In this document: positions 58,508 to 64,000 of the stretch, piece after piece
Numbering within the stretch: the first letter of the stretch is position 1
How the letters are laid out: every line of letters begins with the position of its first letter
Origin: CAWKCE01 sp032127035
GTDB lineage: Bacteria; Actinomycetota; Actinomycetes; JAHEKZ01
Direction of reading: 5' to 3'
NCBI GenBank assembly: GCA_963848085.1
Contig: CAWKCE010000004.1
Location: 434,001-498,000, forward strand
Length of the DNA stretch: 64,000 bases
Position numbers and translations under genes: made by a program
The notes under the pieces: model-generated
The model's database searches: none
The model's input: only the letters and a program-made list of their open reading frames with translations
Told to the model about the DNA's origin: nothing

Positions 58508-59479
58508 ATGTCCGACGTTATGTCAACTGAGGCGACCCGGTCGGTCGAGGGTGTCGCCGCCGAGGTGGACCGCGCGATTCGGACCTATCTGGAGCACCTC
58601 GCCGTGGAGCGGGGGTTGTCGCACCACACGCTGTCGGCGTACCGACGCGACCTCCGCCGATACCAGGCGTTCCTGGCCGACCACGGCATCACTCGACTGG
58701 CGGACGTCACGGTGGTCGTTGTTGGCGACTTCCTGATCGACCTGCGCGAGGGGTCCCCGGCCCAGCCGGCGCTGGCCGCGTCGTCGGCTGCCCGCACGCT
58801 GGTGGCGGTCCGGGGCTTCCACCGGTTCGCCCTGGCCGAGGGACTGGCCGCCGCCGACCCGTCGGCCGAGGTTCATCCGCCGACGCCGGCGCGTCGGCTG
58901 CCGAAGGCGCTTCCGGTCAGCGATGTGGCAGCGGTGCTGGACGCGGTGGCCGACGACGAGACTCCCCGCGGACTGCGCGACCGCGCCCTCCTCGAGCTGC
59001 TGTACGCCACCGGGGCGCGGATCTCTGAGGTGGTGGGGCTCGACGTGGACGACGTTGCGGACCTGTCGCCGGGGACGCTGCTGCTGCGGGGGAAGGGGGG
59101 CAAGCAGCGCATGGTCCCGGTGGGTCGCTACGCCCAGGCTGCGGTGGCCGCGTATCTGACCCGGGGCCGGGCAGCGCTGGTGGGCACTACCGCATCGCCG
59201 GCGGTCTTTCTCAACGCCCGCGGCGGCCGGTTGTCCCGGCAGAGTGCGTGGGCGGTCCTGGGAGCGGCCGCCGAGCGAGCCAACATCCGCACGCCGGTGT
59301 CACCGCACACGTTGCGGCACAGCTTCGCCACGCACCTGCTCGACGGCGGAGCCGATGTCCGGGTGGTGCAGGAGCTGCTCGGTCACGCGTCGGTTGCGAC
59401 CACCCAGGTGTACACGTTGGTGACGGTGGACCGTCTGCGTGAGGTCTATGCGGCAGCGCATCCACGAGCGCTCGCCTGA
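58508..59479 (+). CDS. xerD: Tyrosine site-specific recombinase XerD
   Basis: 323 residues from ATG 58508; the frame opens 13 codons earlier without support. Resolves chromosome dimers at dif with XerC. SAM-like N-terminal core-binding domain (about 22-115), then the catalytic domain with all six residues: Arg171, Lys196, His267, Arg270, His293 and the Tyr302 nucleophile. The position before the parA-scpAB group is conserved in actinobacteria, so it is the housekeeping enzyme and not a phage integrase. Confidence 0.94.
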   Translation: MSDVMSTEATRSVEGVAAEVDRAIRTYLEHLAVERGLSHHTLSAYRRDLRRYQAFLADHGITRLADVTVVVVGDFLIDLREGSPAQPALAASSAARTLVAVRGFHRFALAEGLAAADPSAEVHPPTPARRLPKALPVSDVAAVLDAVADDETPRGLRDRALLELLYATGARISEVVGLDVDDVADLSPGTLLLRGKGGKQRMVPVGRYAQAAVAAYLTRGRAALVGTTASPAVFLNARGGRLSRQSAWAVLGAAAERANIRTPVSPHTLRHSFATHLLDGGADVRVVQELLGHASVATTQVYTLVTVDRLREVYAAAHPRALA

Positions 59480-59523
59480 CGCGGACTGAGCGGCCGGCCT
59501 TGCCCGGGCACGGCCCGGGCGCC

Positions 59524-59529
59524 TAGAGT
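59524..59529 (+). promoter_or_regulatory. -10 element of the parA-like gene promoter
   Basis: TAGAGT, 55 bases before the GTG at 59585. The leader carries AGAGAGG about 11 bases before the start. The dyad array at 59533-59566 lies just downstream, where a bound protein would block initiation. Confidence 0.45.
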
Positions 59530-59532
59530 CAG

Positions 59533-59566
59533 CCGATCGGAAGTGCCGATGTATCGGGGAATCCCC
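59533..59566. promoter_or_regulatory. Array of three dyads, candidate operator/centromere-like site
   Basis: CCGATCGG (59533-59540), CCGAT-GT-ATCGG (59546-59557) and GGGGA-A-TCCCC (59556-59566) lie side by side between the -10 and the start of parA. The first two share the half-site CCGAT with centres 15 bases apart. Ribbon-helix-helix partners of ParA in plasmids bind such short repeats to repress their own operon. Confidence 0.4.
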
Positions 59567-59584
59567 AGAGAGGTTTAGAGATCT

Positions 59585-60487
59585 GTGGCTAAGTCGACAA
59601 TGCCGGTGACCGTCCCCGGTCCGGCCCACTCGCGCGGGGAGACCGTCGACGGCTCGCCCCAGGTGGGCCCCACCGGGCGTCCCCTGCCGACCTTCTCGGT
59701 CCCGGAACCGCTGCTGGAGCACGGTCCGGCGCACGTCATCGCGATGTGCAACCAGAAAGGCGGGGTCGGCAAGACCACGACCACCATCAACCTCGGCGCG
59801 GCACTCGCCGAGTGCGGGCGACGGGTGCTCCTGGTCGACTTCGACCCGCAGGGGGCGCTGTCGGTCGGACTGGGAGTGAACCCCCACGAGCTCGACCAGA
59901 CGGTGTACGACCTGCTCATGGACCGTGGCGTCACCGCCGACGACATCCTGCTCAAGACCAACGTGGCCGGGCTGGACCTGCTGCCCAGCAACATCGACCT
60001 GTCGGCGGCCGAGGTCCAGCTGGTCGGGGAGGTAGCCCGCGAGCAGACACTGGTCCGGGTCCTGGCGCCGATCCTGGTCGACTACGACTACGTGCTCATC
60101 GACTGCCAGCCGTCGTTGGGCCTGCTCACGGTGAACGCGCTCACCGCAGCGCACGGGGTGATCATCCCGTTGGAGTGCGAGTTCTTCGCCCTCCGCGGCG
60201 TCGCCCTCCTCATGGACACCATCGCGAAAGTGCAAGAAAGGCTTAACCCTCAACTTGAACTTGAGGGCATTCTGGCGACCATGTACGACTCTCGGACGTT
60301 GCACGGCCGCGAGGTACTGTCGCGGGTCGTCGAGGCGTTCGGCGACGGCGTCTTCCACACCGTGATCGCCCGGACCGTCCGGTTCCCGGAGACCACCGTG
60401 GCGGGGGAGCCGATCACGACCTACGCCGGCCGGTCGACCGGCGCCGCCGCCTATCGCCAGCTCGCCCTGGAGGTGCTCGCCCGATGA
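59585..60487 (+). CDS. ParA-family ATPase of the scpAB operon
   Basis: 300 residues. The deviant Walker A KGGVGKTT (58-65) with the signature Lys and the A' box LLVDFDPQGAL mark it as ParA/Soj-like. The sequence before residue 48 is an unstructured Pro/Gly-rich leader, not a helix-turn-helix. The next gene overlaps by 4 bases and encodes a ribbon-helix-helix-like protein, so the pair looks like a ParA plus RHH partition module. scpA and scpB follow. Not the oriC-proximal ParA, which is paired with ParB. Confidence 0.9.
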   Translation: MAKSTMPVTVPGPAHSRGETVDGSPQVGPTGRPLPTFSVPEPLLEHGPAHVIAMCNQKGGVGKTTTTINLGAALAECGRRVLLVDFDPQGALSVGLGVNPHELDQTVYDLLMDRGVTADDILLKTNVAGLDLLPSNIDLSAAEVQLVGEVAREQTLVRVLAPILVDYDYVLIDCQPSLGLLTVNALTAAHGVIIPLECEFFALRGVALLMDTIAKVQERLNPQLELEGILATMYDSRTLHGREVLSRVVEAFGDGVFHTVIARTVRFPETTVAGEPITTYAGRSTGAAAYRQLALEVLAR

Positions 60488-60870
60488 GTCGACGTGCTGC
60501 TCTGCCCGGGGCCGACGAGCTGTTCCGTGCCACCTCGGCCGCGGCCGCGCTGACCGAGGTGACGGTGCCCGAGGCCGGGCCGACCTCCGAGGCGGTCACA
60601 CAGCCGGCTGCGACGCGTCCGCCGCTGCGACGCGTCGGCGGGGACGCGGTCGCCCCGTCCGGACGGGAGAGGCACGACCAGAAGATCACCGTCTACCTGT
60701 CCGCGGACGAGCTGGTGGCCCTGGACGAGGCCAAGTCAGCGCTGTTCCGCGACCACCAGCTCAAGGTCGACCGGGGACGGATCGTCCGCGAGGCCATGGC
60801 GGTCGTTCTGGCCGACCTGACGGCCAAGGGTGACCACGGGATCCTCGTCCGCCGGCTCCGCGAGCACTGA
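60484..60870 (+). CDS. Ribbon-helix-helix-like partner of the ParA-family ATPase
   Basis: 128 residues from the ATGA overlap with the ATPase. Residues 1-60 are low-complexity (Ala, Pro, Thr, Gly). Residues 66-113 read QKITVYLSADELVALDEAKSA ... VDRGRIVREAMAVVLADL, a strand then two helices, the pattern of RHH DNA-binding proteins. No ParB/HTH motif. I infer a DNA-binding partner for the ParA-like ATPase, perhaps also its repressor. A database fold search would be needed to confirm. Confidence 0.65.
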   Translation: MSRRAALPGADELFRATSAAAALTEVTVPEAGPTSEAVTQPAATRPPLRRVGGDAVAPSGRERHDQKITVYLSADELVALDEAKSALFRDHQLKVDRGRIVREAMAVVLADLTAKGDHGILVRRLREH

Positions 60871-60909
60871 GCGTCGCGTGCCTGGTGCGGCACCCCCGCC
60901 GCACTCGGC

Positions 60910-60915
60910 TACCGT
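60910..60915 (+). promoter_or_regulatory. -10 element of leaderless scpA promoter
   Basis: TACCGT ends 6 bases before the scpA GTG at 60922, so scpAB can be expressed apart from the ParA-RHH pair. Confidence 0.5.
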
Positions 60916-60921
60916 GCCTGC

Positions 60922-61833
60922 GTGACCGACACGACGGCCGTCGCCACGCCCCCAGGGCCTGCCCAGGGGGCGTCCTCCGGGGACGCTGACGGCTTCCGGG
61001 TGCACCTGGCGGTCTTCGAGGGGCCGTTCGACCTGCTGCTGGGGCTGATCTCCAAGCACCAGCTGGATGTCACCGAGGTTGCGCTGTCGCAGGTGACCGA
61101 CGAGTTCATCGCCTACATCAAGGGCCTGGGGGAGACCTGGGACCTGGAGCGGACCACGCACTTCCTGGTGGTCGCCGCGACGCTGCTGGACCTCAAGGCC
61201 GCTCGGCTGCTGCCCGCCGGTGACGTGGAGGACGAGGAGGACCTCGCCCTGCTGGAGGCACGGGACCTGCTGTTCGCCCGCCTCCTGCAGTACCGCGCCT
61301 ACAAGGAGGCCGCCGCCGAGCTGAAGTCCCGCATGGCCACCGCCGGGCGCCGGCACCCCCGCGCGGTCGGGCTCGAGCCCCAGCTCGCCACCCTGCTGCC
61401 GGAGGTCCTGCTGGGAGTGGGGCCGCAGCGGCTGGCCGACATCGCCGCTCGCGCATTGGCCCCCAAGCCGGTGCCCACGATCGGCATCGACCACATCCAC
61501 GCCCCGCAGGTGAGCGTTCGGGAGCAGGCCGCGCTCCTCGTCGACCGGCTGCGTCGGGCTCGCACCGCGACCTTCCGTGCCTTGGTGGGCGACGCGGAGG
61601 ACACCGTGATGGTGGTGGCCCGGTTCCTGGCGCTGCTGGAGCTGTTCCGGGAGTCTGCCGTCGCGTTTGACCAGGTCACCCCGCTCGGTGAGCTCACCGT
61701 GCGCTGGACCGGAGCGGAAGAGGGCGAGCTCGACGTGCACGACGAGTTCGACGAGAAGTACGGCGAAGACCACGAGGCGGCCGAGCACTCACTGTCCAGT
61801 GGGCCTCCGGCTGAGGAGGCCATGGATGAGTGA
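60922..61833 (+). CDS. scpA: Segregation and condensation protein A
   Basis: 303 residues. Kleisin subunit that bridges the SMC heads. The N-terminal motif VHLAVFEGPFDLLLGLISKHQLD (about 28-50) binds the SMC neck. The ATTLLDLKAARLLP segment and the C-terminal winged helix (FLALLELFRESAVAFDQ) are typical. The tail is acidic (EEGELDVHDEFDEKYGEDHE). It overlaps scpB by 8 bases. Confidence 0.95.
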   Translation: MTDTTAVATPPGPAQGASSGDADGFRVHLAVFEGPFDLLLGLISKHQLDVTEVALSQVTDEFIAYIKGLGETWDLERTTHFLVVAATLLDLKAARLLPAGDVEDEEDLALLEARDLLFARLLQYRAYKEAAAELKSRMATAGRRHPRAVGLEPQLATLLPEVLLGVGPQRLADIAARALAPKPVPTIGIDHIHAPQVSVREQAALLVDRLRRARTATFRALVGDAEDTVMVVARFLALLELFRESAVAFDQVTPLGELTVRWTGAEEGELDVHDEFDEKYGEDHEAAEHSLSSGPPAEEAMDE

Positions 61834-62437
61834 GACACCTGGTGTCGACGAGCAGTCTGAGCACCTGGACGCACCGATGGAGGCGGACGAGCCGGTCGCA
61901 GACCTGCCGCTGCGGCCGGCCCTCGAGGCGGTGCTGATGGTCGTGGACGAACCGGTGACGTCGATGACGCTGGCACAGGTGCTCGAGCGCACCGTGCCCG
62001 AGGTCGAGGCGGCGCTGTCCGACCTGGCCGCGGCATATCTGGCGGAGGAACGCGGGTTCGAGCTGCGGGCCGTCGCCGGCGGCTGGCGCATGTACTCGGC
62101 GGCCCGGTACGCCCCAGCGGTGGAGGCGTTCGTCCTCGACGGCCAGCATGCCCGGCTCACCCAGGCCGCCCTGGAGACCGTCGCCGTGGTCGCCTACCGG
62201 CAGCCGGTCACCCGCGCGCGGGTGTCAGCGGTGCGCGGTGTCAACGTCGACGCCGTGATGCGGACTCTGGTGTCGCGGGGGTTGGTGGAGGAGTGTGGGA
62301 GCGAGCCGGACACGGGGGCACACCTGTACCGCACCACCGGATACTTCCTGGAAAGGCTGGGGATCGACACCGTGGAGGAACTTCCGGCGCTGGCCCCCTA
62401 TCTGCCCGACATCGAGTCACTGGACGATGCCTCGTGA
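61826..62437 (+). CDS. scpB: Segregation and condensation protein B
   Basis: 203 residues from ATG 61826, inside the end of scpA. Two winged-helix domains (about 32-110 and 115-180); LTQAALETVAVVAYRQPVTRA and VSRGLVEECG are the family signatures. The N-terminal 30 residues are acidic and disordered. It binds the ScpA middle part to complete the SMC complex. The stop overlaps the next gene by 4 bases. Confidence 0.95.
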   Translation: MSETPGVDEQSEHLDAPMEADEPVADLPLRPALEAVLMVVDEPVTSMTLAQVLERTVPEVEAALSDLAAAYLAEERGFELRAVAGGWRMYSAARYAPAVEAFVLDGQHARLTQAALETVAVVAYRQPVTRARVSAVRGVNVDAVMRTLVSRGLVEECGSEPDTGAHLYRTTGYFLERLGIDTVEELPALAPYLPDIESLDDAS

Positions 62438-63228
62438 CTCACCCTCAAGATGAGGTCGAGACCTTCAGCACTCCTATTCGGTTGCAGAAGGTGCTGGCAG
62501 CAGCCGGGGCGGGCAGTCGGCGGGCGTGCGAGCAGCTCATCTCGGCCGGCCGGGTGAGCGTGGACGGGAAGGTGGTCACGACGCTGGGCTCCCGCGTCGA
62601 TCCCGAGCGCGCCGTCGTCCGGGTGGACGGCCAGATCGTGTCCGTGGCCCCGAACCGCGTGTATCTGGCGTTGAACAAGCCGCGCGGCGTCCTGAGCACG
62701 ATGAGTGACGACCAGGGCCGCCGGTGCGTCGGGGACCTGGTTGCGGAGAAGTCCCAGCGGCTGTTCCACGTGGGGCGCCTCGACGCTGACACTGAGGGGC
62801 TGCTGCTGCTCACCAACGACGGCGACCTGGCCCACCGGCTCACCCACCCCAGCTTCGGGGTGGCGAAGGTCTACCTGGCGGAGGTGGCGGGGCCCATTCC
62901 CAAGGACTTGGGCCGCCGGCTCCGGGACGGGATCGTCCTCGAGGACGGAACGGTCACGGTGGACCGGTTCCGAGTGGTGGCTGGCAGCGGGCGCCGGGTG
63001 CAGGTCGAGATCACCGTTCACGAAGGCAGGAAGCACGTGGTCCGTCGACTTCTGGCCGAGGTGGGTCACCCGGTCCAGCGGCTGGTGAGGGTCGCGGTGG
63101 GTCCGGTCCGGCTGGGGGACCAGCGTCCCGGATCGGTCCGCGTGCTGTCGTCGACCGAGGTCTCGCAGCTGCTCACGGCGGTGGCCGTCGAGAGTGTGGA
63201 TACTGTCGATAAACCGGCTAAACGTTAA
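62434..63228 (+). CDS. rluB: RluB/RsuA-family rRNA pseudouridine synthase
   Basis: 264 residues from the GTG overlapping scpB. Converts uridine to pseudouridine in 23S (RluB-like) or 16S rRNA. N-terminal S4 domain (RLQKVLAAAGAGSRRACEQLI). The catalytic Asp is in HVGRLDADTEGLLLLTNDG. The GRKHVVRRLLAEVGHPV segment is typical. The order scpA-scpB-rluB is conserved in Gram-positives, which favours the RluB name over RsuA. Confidence 0.92.
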   Translation: MTHPQDEVETFSTPIRLQKVLAAAGAGSRRACEQLISAGRVSVDGKVVTTLGSRVDPERAVVRVDGQIVSVAPNRVYLALNKPRGVLSTMSDDQGRRCVGDLVAEKSQRLFHVGRLDADTEGLLLLTNDGDLAHRLTHPSFGVAKVYLAEVAGPIPKDLGRRLRDGIVLEDGTVTVDRFRVVAGSGRRVQVEITVHEGRKHVVRRLLAEVGHPVQRLVRVAVGPVRLGDQRPGSVRVLSSTEVSQLLTAVAVESVDTVDKPAKR

Positions 63229-63555
63229 ACAGTTTGATCGATGAACCGTATTGTCGGCGAGGTGGCGGTTCGTGGAAGTGATCGCTTTGTCGACAGATTC
63301 ACGATGCCTGGTGCTTGCACGTCTGACGTGGCGATCCCTCGGATTGACGTCTGGGCAGGTCAGGGACCAGCTGACGGGGTCGATCGACGGGACCATCGAT
63401 ATGTCGATAACAGCGGGCGGTCCTGGGCAGAGCACCGGCCCGTGCCTGTTGGCCGATGAGTCCATGAGTCGACTCATCGGTATGACGATGACTCGGCACG
63501 TCGGCTTCACCACATGACGCCTCGTCGCTAGGGTGACCGCCGGAGGTGATGGCCG
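63229..63555. other. 327-base gap rich in TCGA-centred palindromes
   Basis: No convincing gene. Base composition is noticeably richer in A and T than its surroundings. It holds TGTCGACA (63288-63295), GTCGATCGAC (63379-63388) and TGTCGATA (63402-63409; a second copy at 63204-63211 lies in rluB). It also holds ATGAGTCGACTCAT (63464-63477), a perfect 14-base palindrome inside CGATGAGTC/GACTCATCG (63454-63479). The -10-like TAGGGT (63529-63534) and GGAGG ribosome site belong to aroH. Confidence 0.55.
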
Positions 63556-63918
63556 GTGGCGGTCCGTGCGGTGCGTGGGGCGACCCAGCTTCACGCTGAC
63601 GACCGCGACGAGATGGTTGCTGCCGTCGTGGAGCTGGTGACCGAGGTCTTGACTCGCAACGAGCTCACCACCGATCAGCTGATCAGCGTCATCTTCACCA
63701 GCACCTCCGACCTGACGGTGGAGTTCCCGGCTGCGGCCGCGCGCACGTTGGGCATCGGGGACGTGCCCCTGCTGTGCGCCCAGGAGCTCGCAGTGGGTGG
63801 GGCACTGCCGCGGGTGGTTCGCCTCATGGCCCATGTCGAGACGCCGCTCGACCGCGCTGCCCTGCAGCACGTCTACCTGCGCGGGGCCGAGGTCCTCCGC
63901 CAGGACCTGGCCCAATGA
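63556..63918 (+). CDS. aroH: Chorismate mutase, AroH class
   Basis: 120 residues, GTG start 9 bases after GGAGG. Rearranges chorismate to prephenate for tyrosine and phenylalanine. The trimeric AroH fold is shown by VRAVRGATQLHADDRDEM (active-site Arg), LISVIFTSTSDLTVEFPAA and VPLLCAQELAVGGALPRVVRL with the second Arg, and HVYLRGAEVLRQDL at the C-terminus. Its product feeds the next gene. Confidence 0.95.
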   Translation: MAVRAVRGATQLHADDRDEMVAAVVELVTEVLTRNELTTDQLISVIFTSTSDLTVEFPAAAARTLGIGDVPLLCAQELAVGGALPRVVRLMAHVETPLDRAALQHVYLRGAEVLRQDLAQ

Positions 63919-64000
63919 GCCCGAGCGGGGTGGCCCCGGCCGACGGCCCCGCTGTCGACCGGGTGCTGGTCGTCGGTGCCGGCATGTTGGGGACGTCGGT
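63915..64000 (+). CDS. tyrA: Probable prephenate dehydrogenase, 3' end cut by window
   Basis: Only 28 residues are visible, from the ATGA overlap with aroH. They end with an NAD-binding start VLVVGAGMLGTS. A nucleotide-binding Rossmann protein right after chorismate mutase, with tyrA-cmk-der the usual actinobacterial order, makes prephenate dehydrogenase the likely identity. This rests mainly on context. Confidence 0.65.
   Translation, partial: MSPSGVAPADGPAVDRVLVVGAGMLGTS

Noticed and set aside
58508..59479. XerD as integrase of a mobile element
   Set aside because: No attachment repeats, phage or plasmid genes nearby, and the position before parA-scpAB is the usual housekeeping one.
63241..63517. 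Two overlapping 72- and 88-codon frames in the gap before aroH
   Set aside because: No ribosome site, no recognisable fold, and they overlap each other and the palindromes; kept as a non-coding gap.

Overview
The window is one contiguous, very GC-rich stretch of an actinobacterial chromosome. Evidence for class Actinomycetia includes GTG starts with 4-bp GTGA/ATGA gene overlaps, many promoters of the TAnnnT type placed 6-8 bases before a start codon (leaderless mRNAs), a PriA without helicase motifs, SteA/SteB, a DUF1844 gene beside infC, a mycobacterial-type SOS box and an rrn operon without spacer tRNAs. I cannot name the genus from the sequence alone; the rRNA looks like the Frankia/Sporichthya side of the class. 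Nearly everything is housekeeping. I see no prophage, insertion sequence, CRISPR array or tRNA gene.

Layout. 1-6.0 kb: end of metK, then priA, def, fmt, rsmB. 6.0-10.1 kb: an accessory block (family 2 glycosyltransferase, phosphatase-like membrane protein, diguanylate cyclase) separating rsmB from rpe. 10.2-16.2 kb: rpe, an FMN riboswitch and ribD-ribE-ribBA-ribH, then hisE-hisG and a small membrane protein. 16.2-21.0 kb: SseB-like protein, aquaporin, DUF1844, then infC-rpmI-rplT-SpoU methyltransferase-SRPBCC. infC appears to start with AUC behind a strongly folded leader. 21.0-22.6 kb: DUF222/HNH gene with a perfect SOS box. 22.6-27.4 kb: orphan histidine kinase and pheS-pheT. 27.4-33.7 kb: argC-J-B-R-G-H, with argD and argF missing and a candidate ArgR operator at the argC promoter. 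33.7-35.6 kb: DNA-3-methyladenine glycosylase and tyrS. 35.7-41.4 kb: a complete rRNA operon with tandem promoters, long processing stems and a terminator hairpin.

41.4-64 kb: TPR protein; a convergent pair of TauE/SafE permease and metallo-beta-lactamase-fold hydrolase; an SSB paralogue; HAD phosphatase, phasin-like protein, small protein, tlyA, nadK, recN; steA-steB-MraY-like transferase-murJ; pyrG, Nudix hydrolase, ald; xerD; parA-like ATPase with a ribbon-helix-helix partner, scpA, scpB, rluB; aroH and the start of a probable tyrA.

The genes form coupled operons for translation (def/fmt, infC-rpmI-rplT, aminoacyl-tRNA synthetases, rRNA and its modification enzymes), cofactor and amino-acid synthesis (riboflavin, histidine, arginine), and chromosome segregation and division (recN, SteA/B, XerD, ParA-like/RHH, ScpAB). 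The less ordinary signals are the AUC-started infC with its hairpin leader, the SOS-controlled DUF222/HNH gene, the chromosomal ParA-RHH pair embedded in the scpAB operon with a dyad array at its promoter, the SteAB-MraY-like-MurJ envelope module, and a palindrome-rich AT-rich gap before aroH.
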